In this document: positions 1 through 10,718 of the stretch, one piece after another
How positions within the stretch are numbered: the first letter of the stretch is position 1
How the letters are laid out: every line of letters starts with the position of its first letter
Source of the DNA: Euborellia annulipes
Taxonomy: Eukaryota > Arthropoda > Insecta > Dermaptera > Anisolabididae
DNA length: 64,000 nt
Reading direction: 5' to 3'
Assembly: GCA_023213315.1 (NCBI GenBank)
Contig: JAKCPI010006059.1
Span: 1-64,000 of the forward strand
The notes under the pieces: generated by a model
The model's input: only the letters and a program-made list of their open reading frames with translations
What the model was told of the DNA's origin: nothing
Database searches by the model: none
Made by a program: the position numbers and the translations under genes

Positions 1-110
1 ATGCCAAGCTCGGGATTGGTGGCCTCGAGCATTCAGCGTGTGGAACGTCCCCGGATGTATTTTTAAAATGTATTAAATAAAGTTCCAGCCCTAAATGGCC
101 GCCTTAAGGA
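1..110. repeat. Dispersed repeat family A, fragment
   Basis: The segment contains CAGCGTGTGGAACGT followed by a short AT-rich tract and a GGCC-containing end. Related copies lie at about 2697-2840 and 30537-30625. They share a GAAGC(G/A)ATGCC start, a CCTC(G/T)AGGAA..CAGCG core and an end rich in GGCC/GCCGAG. No open frame is conserved between copies. I do not recognise the family; it could be a SINE or a MITE remnant. Nothing gene-like is seen from 111 to about 1290, which is AT-rich with an A-run near 361-380. Confidence 0.45.
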
Positions 111-1298
111 TGATCAATTTCATTATAAGGACCGTCGGCCAAAAAATAAATACTTTTGCGTATTATCCGTTATTTGTAAATATTTCGACCCCAGTGATAT
201 GGAATCATCTTCAGTACAATCAACAGATGTTTTGCAAATCGTTACTTCCTCCCATCCAATATGACAAAATAGCTGAGCATTCCATGAATGCAATTTTTAT
301 AATCAATTAAACCTTTTTTATTTTTATTTATCCTAATTTATTTTTAATTAAAAAGGATTTAAAAAAAAAAAAAAAAAAAAATTAAAAATTGCCGTTTTTA
401 ATATTAATTCACAAAATTCTCACATCTATCAGTATTCGGGAAGTGGGCCAACAAATTGTCTCTACAAATTACGTTAATATTCATTACAATTTACCTAAAA
501 ATTAAAAATGTAATCAAAAACAAATAAACACTTTTTTGTAATTTACTTGTTTTAATTAAATAAATAAAATTAATTATAATTTCAATAATATAAATAAAGT
601 TATTCATAGAAATTATTTAATTTGTTTTTGATTATTAATTAATATAATATTACTACGGATGTATCTAAAGAGTTTTCATTTAATTATTACTTTTTCTTTT
701 AATATTATTGAAAAAAAGAAACGACGCAATTTGATACTAATAATAAACAGTGCTACCAATTGTTAGAGAATTAAATCAAATAACTAGCCAATGTATAATT
801 TCTAATTTCATTATTTAATTAAAACGAAAACAGTTTAAATATATAATGAAAATTTATTTGATCTGTATCAATATCACACATACAATACTTAACAAAAGGT
901 ATTCATGAATATTTCTAATAATGTATTATTAATATTACAATAATATCAACTAACTATTTGTCTGCTTTAACCAGCTGTATCTCTCAAATAAAGTTATCCT
1001 TAATCAATAACTGATTTTGAAAAGAAAGTGACTTTCCCTGTGCAGAGATAATTATTTTTTAAATAAATATTCAATCACTGTACGAGTACAACAGTTGTCT
1101 GAACCAACCTATGTAGCAGATCGATTCATTTATGGTGTGCTCACATGAAGAACGGACGTTTCCAATAACGATATATTGCTTCTAGCATTGTCATATGTGT
1201 CAGACTTTGAAATTTCTGAATGATCTGGCAATTAAACTATTCCATCCAACTGAACATTAAATAAAATCATGTTTTCTACTTGAAAAAACCAAAAAGTA

Positions 1299-1487
1299 CA
1301 GTGAGGGCCACAATTAAGTCCCCACTTGGGAGCTAGAGCCTTAAGTATATGGTGAAATAATTTTAAATTTGAAAAGGTAAAATAAATCTGTACCAGATTT
1401 TACTTTTTACCTTTTCGGCCATTAAAATTATTTCACCATACACCATACTCTAGCTATCAGGTGGGGACTTAAATGTGGCGCTCACAT
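1299..1487. mobile_element. Tc1/mariner-type MITE, diverged copy
   Basis: The ends read CAGTGAGGGCCACAATTAAG and, inverted, GTGAGCGCCACATTTAAGTC, next to a TA. The two halves are inverted copies of each other (AGGTAAAATAAATCTG facing the reverse near 1378-1422). It is a diverged member of the family found cleanly at 26462-26670, 39338-39547 and 53873-54069, and has no coding capacity. Confidence 0.6.
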
Positions 1488-1629
1488 GTCTAAATTTATG
1501 ATTCTTTTATTAAATAAAGTAGAAAGTATTTTCTAGCAAGTGTTACTGACAAGAAATTATATGGCTCAAATAGAATAGTTAACAAAATATGAGAATTTTG
1601 GAGTTTAGGCTTTCATCGTTATTATTAAT

Positions 1630-1800
1630 AAAAGAAGTTTCTTTCGGCCACTCATTCTGTGGCAGGTACAATTAGCGCTAAGATTACAAAAAATATTACA
1701 TTGAAGTACATATTCTTTGTAATCTTAGCTGAATTGTACCTGAAGAAGGCCAGATAATGTGGGGTCGAAACGTTTCAAGTTTTACAAATAAACCAGAGTT
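1630..1800. repeat. Foldback repeat with hammerhead-like core
   Basis: Two inverted arms (about 1645-1693 and 1715-1770) share TTTCGGCCACTCATTCTGTG and AATCTTAGC-type blocks. The right arm reads CTGAAGA (1740-1746), a GGCC-containing hairpin, then GAAACG (1767-1772), followed by ACAAATAAACC. The same element occurs at 44400-44575. Confidence 0.6.
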
Positions 1801-2299
1801 AATTGTTTCTCGTCATTATTGTAAATTGAATTGAATTTATTTAAAGAGAATTTAAATTTCATTTTGGAGGGTGAATACTATGGTTGGTGTGTATTCGATT
1901 CATTCTCTTGTCACATCAGATCAGATAAAAAATAAATAAAAATAACAAGATGTTAACAACGCTATGACATATTAATAATAAATAAATAATTCATAAGGGG
2001 AAAAAAAAAATATTTTAAACGAATAGGTTTGACAAATATAAATAAACACACTGTGAAATTCGAACACAATTAAAAAAAAAAAAAAAAACAATCTTTAAAG
2101 GGCATGCCATTAGGGATATCATGAGTTTCATAATAAAAAAACGACCTTTAACAAAAAAGCAAAATCTCTGACCCTTGGATGACGAAGCAAGAGTTTTTCC
2201 TGTGCTCTAACGGAGAAGGGCTCTACAATATAATATTTCAGAATAACTCACAAAGTCTTTTTTGGGATATCTAAATTAAGACTTTTTTTTTAATTTAGT

Positions 2300-2470
2300 T
2301 TAAGGTCTTTTTTCGGCATCGAAGGCCATTTAGACACCGTCCCTGTTTATTTAAATTGATTGGTAGCCAACACTAATTTAAATAAATTTTGTCTCCTGGG
2401 ACGGGATGAGAATCCGCGACCCTTGGTACAAATGGCCAGCACGCTAACCACTACATTAAGGCCCATGGAC
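2300..2470 (-). repeat. tRNA-derived SINE
   Basis: On the minus strand there is a tRNA-like promoter: TAGTGGTTAGCGTGC (A-box region) followed by GGGTCGCGGATTCTCATCCC (B-box region), then a body with TTTAAAT and an end reading AAATGGCC..GATGCCGAAAA. This layout is shared with copies at 5503, 9715, 11849, 31972, 33145 and 39095. Confidence 0.7.
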
Positions 2471-2696
2471 TAAATTAAGACTTAAAATAATTGTTAAGGA
2501 AAATCATCTCCAAGTAAAAAGGATCCTAGCACAAGAGCCGAAAACTCAAACCACTGTACTGTTATTTTGTTGTCTTCGATTGGCTTTCAATAATAACTAA
2601 TGTTTTAACAAAGAAACAATCAAGGGAAATTTGGAACAGGAAATATTGTCCCTTTGATAATCGCAGCGGGGCCTGGCAAAGGAAAAGAGCAACAGT

Positions 2697-2840
2697 CACC
2701 ACAATCAATGAGGTGAAGCGATGCCTCGGTTTGGTGACCTCGAGGAATCAGCGTGTGGAATGTACCCCCGAAGCCATCGGTATTTATCAATTAAATACAT
2801 AATTCATAATTCTATAACCTTAAACGGCCTCGGCAGCAGA
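2697..2840. repeat. Dispersed repeat family A
   Basis: This is the best-preserved copy of the family seen at position 1: GAAGCGATGCCTCGGTTTGG, then GACCTCGAGGAATCAGCGTG, ending near GGCCTCGGCAGC. The next 400 bases are AT-rich with T-runs and hold no gene. Confidence 0.5.
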
Positions 2841-3267
2841 GAGAGCATTATTTAAAAAAATAAACTGATAATTATATCCAGAAATATGAAAAGCTAAAAA
2901 GTAGGGTCCGACCGCAACAAGATTTTCAGCCGTAACGAACCGAAACCGAAATTTGTTTTATTAAAATTTCCTATACAAAATTCATATCATTTTAACCTTT
3001 TTTTTTTAGTAAATATTCCCTCGTTACTCAGGCAAGCACTTCATTTTTCCCTTTTGCGAAAATCATTTGAACTTTTTTTTTTAAGATGAGAATCTCATTT
3101 GACGTTTTTTTTTGTGTACGAGTTTCATCCCATCTTTTCAAATTCAGGTTTCGGCTGGTTTTTGGCCAAAACAGAAACTTCGGTCGGTTCCTACTAAAAA
3201 GAGATTCTATCAGAGAAAAAATCAAAATATAATGAGAATTATAAAGGAAGAGAGTAAATAAATTTGA

Positions 3268-3560
3268 GTCCTTCTTTTAAGCCAAACAAATCGCTTTTAT
3301 TGCTTCAAATTGACGATTGCTTATAGAAAGACTTGTCTTATTAACAAAATTTAGTGGCATACACCACAAGCAATAGTGCAAAATGATGATAAGGGATATT
3401 TGGTGACTGACCATTGAGATATGTGTTGGATACCTGTTGTGATATTGTTATTTATGTAAGAAATCGTGACTGATGAAGATCTGCAGTTGCGGTCAAAACG
3501 TTGCCAATTTGAAGCAATAAAGGCGAATTATTTGGCTTGAAAAAAGAAGGAATCAAATTT
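3268..3560. repeat. Foldback repeat with hammerhead-like core
   Basis: Inverted ends: CCTTCTTTTAAGCCAAACAA at the left matches, reversed, the right end around 3510-3550 (GAAGCAATAAAGGCG..TTGGCTTGAAAAAAG). The right arm contains CTGATGA (3470-3476), a possible short GATC/GGTC stem and AAAACGTTG (3495-3503). The first base of the expected GAAAC is A here, so this copy is degraded. Confidence 0.5.
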
Positions 3561-3878
3561 TTATTTAGATCTAGTAGAAATTATTAAAAGAAGAAGTTTT
3601 GTACAATAACTTTAGCAAATGCATCAAATTTATTCTTGTTCACTGTTTGGAAATTTTACAATTGCTCGCAGAAGTTTTAAATTTCTCTCTCTCAGCTTGT
3701 ATACCAAAATGCTAAAAACAAGATAAAATTTCAATGATATTTCTTTTAGATATTGCAATCGCCAAGTATTTGTTATAAGATAATATTCATTCAATTCCTT
3801 ATAAACGCGATTTTTTTTTTTTTGCAAAAGAAAATAGAAATAATTTTCTTGACAATTAAAAATTTTTCATATTATAAC

Positions 3879-4550
3879 TAGGGCTCGGATTTATAGGCAC
3901 TAAAAATCTTTAAAATAGGCAGGCAACTAAGCACTAAAAATTATTAAAATAGGCACTTAAAAAAGGCATTTATTGTAAAAATAGGCACCTAAAAAGGCAC
4001 TTAAAAGGCAGAAATTAAGAAATAATATAAAAAATTTTAAAAATTGATGTCTTATTTTTGGTAATCTGGTGTGACTGGTCGCACAGCACACAATTTTTTC
4101 TTAATTTCGGTAATTTAAAGGCGCATTTTGTACTTGTTTGCCAGAATATAAATAGAAATCAAATTTTTAAGTACTAATTTTTAAAATTTTACATTAAAAA
4201 TAAATTTTTTTTTCGAAAAAAAGTATTTTTTTTTTAAATCTCGGGAGGGGGTAATTACCCCCTTTACCCCCCCCTGAAATATTTTCTTGATAATTCAAAA
4301 ATTTTAAATTTAGGCTATGTATAGCTCGTAAAACATTGAAATTGGCTATTTGAACTTAAAATAGGCACTAAAAAAGGCATTTATAGATGAAATAGGCACT
4401 AAAACCCTAAATCGGCCAAAATAGGCATTATAGGCACTAACAAATGCCTCTTATTTTATTCAGAATTTCATGAAACGTATACATATCATATTGGCCTAAA
4501 TTTTAAGCCATAAATTAAAAAAAGGCAAATAGGGCGAAATCCGAGCCCTA
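3879..4550. mobile_element. hAT-type MITE with TAGGGCTCGGATTT ends
   Basis: Terminal inverted repeats TAGGGCTCGGATTT and AAATCCGAGCCCTA are flanked by an exact 8-bp duplication, ATTATAAC (3871-3878 and 4551-4558). The interior is built of diverged units such as AATAGGCACTAAAAAAGGCA and has no transposase. It also holds a fragment of the GCACAGCACACAA hairpin repeat (4062-4125), probably a nested insertion. The 8-bp duplication is the basis for the hAT assignment. Confidence 0.8.
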
Positions 4551-4744
4551 ATTATAACTTATTTTTGAAAAACAATTAAATAATCACATGTAAAAAGACA
4601 GGGGTGAACTTTTGGGTTGAATAGAAGAGAGGAGACCCTAAGGAGGGTAGGAGCCTCCAGCCAATATTATTTTTTATCCTTTATTGAAATATCTTGTTAG
4701 TTAGCTAATTAATTGAAAATAAGCGAAAGATGTCCGGGAAACAA

Positions 4745-4845
4745 GAGCAGTCAGGTTGAAGAAATAAAAAAACTACATTTTGTAGACTTTTGAGCCCTCG
4801 AGAAGGTCATTTTCAGAGAAACGTCTTCATCAACCTGGCTGCTCT
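4745..4845. repeat. Small foldback repeat
   Basis: GAGCAGTCAGGTTGAAGA at the left is inverted relative to TCTTCATCAACCTGGCTGCTC-like sequence at the right. Between the arms is CTCGAGAAGG..GAGAAACGTC, a weak relative of the hammerhead-like core described elsewhere. Confidence 0.35.
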
Positions 4846-5025
4846 TCTTCCCCTTTCAATTTTTTTGTAAATTTGAAAAATAAAGGGCTCCAAATTGTTA
4901 ACTGTCGATAGTTAAGCTTGTTAAAAAAAAAAAATTGTATTATTAGTGACAACTAATTTTATCTAATACAAGATTTGTATTTTTCCTCCTGAGAGTTTTT
5001 TATAAGATTATTTTCAAGAGAAAAA

Positions 5026-5056
5026 AAGGGAGAGAGAGAGAGAGAGAGAGAGAGAA
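5026..5056. repeat. (AG)n microsatellite
   Basis: A run of about 14 AG units. The surrounding 4846-5500 is AT-rich with no gene. Confidence 0.85.
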
Positions 5057-5502
5057 AGGGGCCTTTCCATACATATTAGGTAAGCAAAGCAATGTATAGG
5101 AATGGAAAGCTCGAAAGGACAGAAATAAAACTTTTCAAATATGATAAAAATGATTAATGTCCTTTTTAAGCAAAAAACAAATACGTCCTTTAATAAATAA
5201 ATAATAAAATAAAATACCTTTAAAGGTAAAGGTCATAATATTTATTTATTTTAGTTGTAAAATTGAAATGATTTTTTTTAGAAATTAAAGTAGATGACAT
5301 TCTCAGCCATTTGGAGTGGAGACAAGCATTTAGTTTTATAATTGGAAATCAATTAATTTTAATTAACATGGACATGTGTGGGGGTGTGGGGGTGTGTTTG
5401 TTTTGGTGAATCATATGGAATCACGTTTAAAAAAATAAGAATAACATTCTTATTCTAACATATATAGTATGTGATTTAATTTTAGTAAAAAAAAAGACAT
5501 TA

Positions 5503-5703
5503 ACTCGGCAACATAGGCCATTTAAGACTTTTACGATAACTGTTATTTAATAATATATATTTATTTGGGTCCAGGCATTCTTATTTAATCCAAATGGATT
5601 GATATTCAAATGGCTTAAATAAAATCATCGGACTGCCTGGGGTCCGAACCCGCGACCTTTGGTATACGAGGTTAGCACGCTAAACTCTACGCCAAACCCC
5701 GAG
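5503..5703 (-). repeat. tRNA-derived SINE
   Basis: The minus strand reads TTTAGCGTGCTAACC (A box), then GGTCGCGGGTTCGGACCCCA (B box), AGGCAGTCCGATGATTTTAT, an inverted TTTAAGCCATTTG pair, and a tail AAATGGCC..TTGCCGA. It is near identical in layout to the copy at 9715-9998. Confidence 0.8.
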
Positions 5704-6042
5704 GGCATTCGAAATTTAAAATAGAAAAATTTTTTAATATCAGATGTTGAGAAAATAAATAAGTACTAAAAAGAACAATTGAAAATGCTTTTATGTTATT
5801 GACAAATGTGATCTTTTTAGGTTAACAATAAAATGGGAGGGGGAGGGAGGGGAGACTCACCCACCTATATATGCTAATATATAGAGAGAGAAAGTATTGG
5901 ATTGATATCAAAAATTCGATGTCGAGGTTTTCATGGATATACACGTTTTGAGGTCCCCTGAATCCAAAAAAGTGATTTTCGCGACATCGTCTGTCTGTCT
6001 GTATCTGTGAGGTTAAAAGTTTATATTTAAGTTAGGCACCTC

Positions 6043-6382
6043 CCCAGACAGCCTGGAATATTGCAGAAATATTGCCAATCTTGCTCAATATTGAAAATAT
6101 TGCAGCAACATTGATGCAATATTGCAGCTCAAACAGCAACATTTCAATTCCGCAATATTACTGCAATGTTCCAAAAAGGCGGACATAGGAATATTGCAAC
6201 AATATTGCTCCAATGTTGCTGCAATATTTCTAGCTTGGAATATTGCCGCTTCAATATTGCATCAATGTTACCAATATTTTGCAAGATTTGCAATATTGAT
6301 GCAATATTCCTGCAATATTGGCAATTTATGTAAGATTCGCAATATTTCTGCAATATTGCTGGAATATTCCAGGCTGTCTGGG
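6043..6382. mobile_element. Inverted-repeat element built of AATATT units
   Basis: Ends CCCAGACAGCCTGGAATATT and its exact reverse complement form a 20-bp perfect terminal inverted repeat. The interior holds about 18 AATATT hexamers, mostly as GCAATATTGC variants, in about 310 bases. It is inserted in repeat R: uninterrupted copies (48705 region) run directly from TTAGACACC into the AATAAGCTTTT side. Open frames appear on both strands only because the units are near-palindromic. Confidence 0.7.
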
Positions 6383-6761
6383 TGCCTAGAACATGAAAAT
6401 AAGCTTTTAACGAAAATCGACCAGAGAGTACTAGTACTTTACTGATGTAGTTTTTCAGTTTTTTTCTATTTTCTCACAGTTTGCTCCAACGATTTTGATT
6501 AAAATTCATAAATCAATTATTTTTTAGATACTCTTTAAAATGTATATTCTCATTTTGGCATTGAATTCTTCTGAAGACCACTTTACTCTTGTACTTCATA
6601 GAAAGATAAAAAAAATTGTTACTGTGGTAATAAATATAAATATTTTCCCATGTTTATAAATTTTACATCTTTAATTCAAATGTATCGTACTGTCGGAAAC
6701 TAAAAATATCTGGACATAAAAAATCTGGTGTGACAAGCACAGTGTTATGTACACATTAGTT

Positions 6762-6793
6762 CTGAGGATGATCCCAACCGGGATCGAAACGTC
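6762..6793 (+). ncRNA. Hammerhead-ribozyme-like core
   Basis: CTGAGGA (6762-6768) is followed by T, a perfect 6-bp stem GATCCC/GGGATC with loop AACC, then GAAACGTC. A flanking stem I is possible: GTT just before the core pairs with AAC just after it, and CAC upstream with GTG downstream. The order matches a type I hammerhead (CUGANGA, stem II, GAAA) with a minimal ACGU stem III. One extra base between CTGAGGA and stem II departs from the classical core, so activity is uncertain. Confidence 0.45.
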
Positions 6794-7515
6794 AACGTGG
6801 TGGGAATAAAATAATGAAAAACATCTAGCTGCAGATTTTCTTCACTTTTTCACCTATCCTGACAACTTCCGATTACCGAAGGTAAGAGGAAGTTGTGGGC
6901 TGTGCGACCAGTCACACCAGATTTTTTTTGTGTTTCAAGTCAAAATCATTATTTATAATTACTAGTCATATTTATTTAAAGCAAGTATATAGGCATTTAG
7001 GCACAGTCTTAGTTCGGATAACTCGTCGTTGCTATCTAAATATTCATTAGAAATGAGTCCCTTAATTAGTTTAAAGCGATTTATTAAAAAGATATTAATT
7101 TTCAACCCAAAATAAATCTCACAGAATATAATTTAATATAAAGTCAATCTATCTATCAATAAATATACCGTAATTATAAATTCTATAAATAAAAGTCATA
7201 TTTTAAAATTTACATCACTAGCACAAAAGTGTTTAAAAGTATTGATAAGCTTAGGTAAATGCCAAAAAATAATTATACGAAAAGGGTGAAAACAGTTTTT
7301 TTATAAAATAATTTAAATGTGAACAAATGGAGGAAGGAAGGGAAGCCCTATAATTTCGTGATAACTAGCTCTAGAGCAGCGATTCTCAAACTGTGGTACG
7401 TGAAGCAAAACCATAATTGGACCCTGTTATGCAATGGTGTGTTAAAGACCACAAAATTCAAAATTGAGTTAAGCACGGAATATTGTTTCACATACTATGA
7501 TTAAGAGTATTTTTT

Positions 7516-8224
7516 ATGAAATATGTCCTAAAAAAATTTATATTTAATGTGACAGTTACATCTGATCTCTCCTGGAGCAACCACATCTCTTCTGTGGTTA
7601 AATCTACCGCAAGGAAATTGGGTTTCCTATTCAAAACGAAGCGTTACTTTTCCTCCCAACAACTCCTAATCCTCTATAAAGCCCAAATTCGGCCGTGTCT
7701 TGAATATTGTTCCCACCTTTGGCGAGGGGCGTCGAAAGACGCTCTCTCCTCCTTGGAAGCCATACAGAGGCGTGCAATTAGACTGATAGGTGATTCTACC
7801 CTTACTGCATCCCTACAGTCGCTAGATCATAGAAGAAGAGTATCTTCACTATCTCTCTTCTACAGGTATTACCATGGTCAATGCTCTGCCGAATTAAAAT
7901 CAATTATCCCACCCAATGCAACATATTCACGGAACACAAGAGAGGCATCTTCCCAGCATCCCTATGCTGTTCAGATCACGACTAACAGAACAAAACAATT
8001 TCATTCTTCCTTTGTCCCCATGACCTCCCGTGATTGGAACAAGCTCCCTGCGTCTATCTTCCCCAAAACCTACAATCTTCAGACTTTCAAGTCTAACCTC
8101 AACAGGCATCTTCTCAGTTCCCGCAGTTGAGTTTCCCCTTTATGCTTCTCCTTTTGTTTTATTTTCTTCCTGGCTGCATGTGACTATTGGTCATTATAGG
8201 TCTTCGGACCTTATGCACCCATTC

Positions 8225-8268
<44 letters not shown>
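7516..8268 (+). pseudogene. 5'-truncated LINE, C-terminal reverse transcriptase end plus poly(A)
   Basis: The open frame 7516-8130 encodes about 190 residues typical of the C-terminal end of non-LTR retrotransposon polyproteins (Jockey/CR1 group): DLSWSNHISSVVKSTARKLG, then YKAQIRPCLEYCSHLW, IQRRAIRLIGD, and a closing SRDWNKLPASIF..LQTFKSNLNRHL. The reverse transcriptase catalytic motifs are missing, so the copy is 5' truncated. About 90 bases of 3' UTR lead into an A-run of more than 40 bases (8226-8268). Direct repeats of about 130 bp lie on both sides (7415-7551 and 8298-8430). Confidence 0.85.
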
Positions 8269-8270
<2 letters not shown>

Positions 8271-8460
8271 TGCATAATTGAGAACAAAAATTATATATGG
8301 ACACTGTTATGCAATGGTGTGTCAAAGACCAAAAAATTCAAAATTGAGTTAAGCACGGAATATTGTTTCACATACTATGATTAAGAGTATTTTTTATGAA
8401 ATATGTTCTAAAAAAAATTTATATTTAATGTTACTTGCACAATTGACACAAAAAATTATA

Positions 8461-8816
8461 TATAATCCAATGAAAACAAAAAACTTTAATGTTGATTTTC
8501 TCAAAACTCGATGTTTGGTCTTTGACACACCATTGCATAACAGGGTCCATATAATCCAATGAAAACAAAAAACTTTAATGTTGATTTTCTCAAAACTCGA
8601 TGTTTGGTCTTTGACACACCATTGCATAACAGGGTCCATATAATCCAATGATAACAAAAAACTTTAATGTTGATTTTCTCAAAACTCGATGTTTGGTCTT
8701 TGACACACCATTGCATAACAGGGTCCATATAATCCAATGATAACAAAAAACTTGAATGTTGATTTTCTCAAAACTCGATGTTTGGTCTTTGACTCACCAG
8801 TGCATAACAAGGTCCA
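8461..8816. repeat. Tandem array, four 89-bp units
   Basis: Units start at 8461, 8550, 8639 and 8728, each with TATAATCCAATGA.AACAAA followed by ACTCGATGTTTGGTCTTTGA. The first three are nearly identical and the last is more diverged. The reverse complement of the unit end (ACCCTGTTATGCAATGGTGT) is the start of the direct repeats flanking the LINE, so array and direct repeats have one source in opposite orientation. Confidence 0.9.
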
Positions 8817-9184
8817 ATTATAACCATGAATACAACCAACAAATCTTTACAAAAATGTTTTTTAAACAAAATATGACTTATCATCTCTCAATGGTACGCG
8901 GCTAATCAGTTATTCATATAAATGTTCTGCTCTAGAGTAATTTCATTTTTATCTTATTAATTCGAAATTGCCATTTTCTGTGGTCATAATATGGTTTAGA
9001 AATAATCTATTTTTTTTTTTTTTTTTGACATAAGTGACAAAGGCCAAAAGAAGCTATGATTTTTTTTATTAATAAAAATTCAGACCAAGAGTGACGTTTC
9101 ACTCACAAATCCAATCTATTGTTAACATAAAGATCTCTTTGAATTATTCTTATTCATTTTACAAAATTTGTATTAATGGTATAA

Positions 9185-9560
9185 GAAAATATGGGGATTG
9201 ACTTCCCCGAGACTTTCTCGTATATTCTTTTGGAATTACGTCTGGGTGTGTGTGAACACGATTGCTTAAAAACCAAAGCAGCTAGATCGATGAAATTTGG
9301 TATATGCTCCTTACACTAAAATTGTAGACTTCTATCAACTTTTTGGAGTAAATACGTCACTTGGAAGTAGTACTTTACTTAAAAAGTTTTTTCGAAAATT
9401 TTGAAATTTTCAATTTTTTTGTTATATTATGATAAAATACTCTATTTTAAAAGTTTTTATTCTTTGACATTTTTACGAAAACTGAATAGTTTTTGAAATA
9501 ATCAAAGAAGAAATAGAAAATATTCGTTAATTTTGATAAAAAATCAAAACAAAATCATAC
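9185..9560 (+). repeat. Dispersed repeat F
   Basis: It begins GGGGATTGACTTCCCCGAGA, TTTCTCGTATATTC, then GAACACGATTGCTTAAAAAC and GATCGATGAAATTTGGTATA. A second copy is at 28230-28640, and an inverted end piece is at 28640-28850. No coding capacity; family unknown to me. Confidence 0.6.
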
Positions 9561-9714
9561 AGGTGTCATTAAAAAAAGGGTAAATATAAACAAATTCATT
9601 TGTTTCACAAATTCACAAACAACTATTCATTCCACAACTTTTCAGGCCTTTCCGGTCGTGGGATCTCTCTGCCTACTATTTTTTTTTCGATTTTTGAAAA
9701 TTTGAAAGCCCTCG

Positions 9715-9962
9715 GGGCATGGCGTAGAGGTTAGCGTGCTAACCTCGTATACCAAACGTCGCGGGTTCGGACCCCAGGCAGTCCGATGATTTTATTTAAG
9801 CCAATTGGATACCAAATGGCTTAAATAAGAATGCCTGGACCCCTATATGTATATTTATATAATAACGGTTATCGTCTAAAGTCTTAAATGGCCTGAGTTG
9901 CCGAAAAGACTGTGTGAATGTGTGTGTGAGTGTGAGTGTGAATGAGAAAAAAAAGTGTGAAT

Positions 9963-9998
<36 letters not shown>
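9715..9998 (+). repeat. tRNA-derived SINE with A-rich tail
   Basis: GGCGTAGAGGTTAGCGTGCT (A box) is followed by GTCGCGGGTTCGGACCCCAG (B box), CAGTCCGATGATTTTATTTA, an inverted TTTAAGCCA/TGGCTTAAA pair, AAATGGCC..TTGCCGAAAAGACTG, a degenerate GTGTGAGTGTGAGTG stretch and an A-run (about 9965-9996). This is the most complete copy in the window. Confidence 0.85.
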
Positions 9999-10001
<3 letters not shown>

Positions 10002-10492
10002 AAAATTCTTTTTTTCTATTAATCATTTTTAAAAAATAGTAGACATATAAATTCCACGAGCGGAAAGGTCTGAAAAGTTGTGGAATGAATAGTTGTTTGT
10101 TAAAAATTTTTTTTTGGGAAAATCGAAGTATGAATGATTTTTAAAAAATGACTAAAATCTTGATATTTGAAAATGACGCAGAAAAATTATTCAAAAAAAT
10201 TAATTGTATTTTTTCTTGAAAACTACCCAAAAAAAAAACACAAAAGAAAGTTGGAAATTGGACCATTTACCAGGAAGGGTTTTTTTTAAGGTGTACTAAA
10301 AAATATCAAAAATGGAGAAAATTAAGAAGTCTGAGGTGTCGAAAAGACTGAGTGAATGTGTGTATGAGTGTGAGTGTGAATGAGAAAAAAGCGTGAGTTT
10401 AAAAAAAACTATATAGAAGGAAGGGACAGATATGTAAAGAGCAGGACTGCCCTGCTCGGGTAGTTCGTGGTCGCCATCCACGTACCCACAAG

Positions 10493-10718
10493 CATAGGCG
10501 TAGCCGGGGGGGGGGGGGTTCAAACCCATGGGACCTAAGCCATGACTAGATATTTAATACAAATTATATTTCACATAGGGTAAGAGAAAGTAAAATATAA
10601 TAATTTATTCTAGCTAAAAAAACAAACCCAAATTATTTATAAATACCCTAAAATAATCTTAAATTTTTTGAAAAAAATTTCTTGATCCCCCCATCAAAAA
10701 TTTCTGGCTACGCCAATG
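10493..10718. mobile_element. hAT-type MITE
   Basis: Inverted ends CATAGGCGTAGCC and GGCTACGCCAATG are flanked by an exact 8-bp duplication CCCACAAG (10485-10492, 10719-10726). A G-run follows the left end. A related uninterrupted target is visible in inverted orientation near 45090-45150 (CGTGGTCGCCATCTACGTAT then CCACAAGATGTGGA), which supports the boundaries. Confidence 0.85.

Larger units (their letters stand above)
5876..6920 (-). repeat. Dispersed repeat R, long copy with nested insertion
   Basis: Read on the minus strand, it begins with AAATCTGGTGTGACTGGTCG and a hairpin (AACTTCC..GGAAGTT), passes through TCTACTTTACTC..CATCAGTAAAGTACTAG-type sequence and ends with CCTCAAAACGTGTATATCCA and TACTTTCTCTCTATAT. 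The same order recurs at 11215-11760, 12040-12690, 48640-48965 and 53800-54470. It has no conserved reading frame. It is interrupted by the element at 6043-6382 and contains the hammerhead-like core at 6762-6793. Confidence 0.65.
7377..8929. mobile_element. hAT-type composite element
   Basis: The left end CAGCGATTCTCAAACTGTGG is a typical hAT terminus. The block is bounded by identical 8-bp CTCTAGAG at 7369-7376 and 8930-8937. The right terminus has lost most similarity and keeps only ..CTG and a GGTACGCG near 8892. Inside are a truncated LINE (7516-8268), a direct repeat of about 130 bp flanking it, and a four-unit tandem array (8461-8816). No transposase is seen. CTCTAGAG is itself palindromic, which slightly weakens the boundary call. 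Confidence 0.6.

Noticed and set aside
2395..2470. Genuine tRNA genes at the A/B-box-containing loci
   Set aside because: Boxes are present, but the segments do not fold as full cloverleafs with an acceptor stem and are followed by shared SINE bodies.
6122..6445. Open frames on both strands (107 and 69 codons)
   Set aside because: They come from near-palindromic AATATTGC units inside an inverted-repeat element and show no protein similarity.
8394..8746. Overlapping minus-strand frames of 81-87 codons
   Set aside because: They read through the 89-bp tandem array and repeat the same peptide; not a gene.
8461..8816. Could be a CRISPR-like array
   Set aside because: Units are contiguous 89-bp tandem copies without unique spacers, in a eukaryotic repeat; no associated genes.
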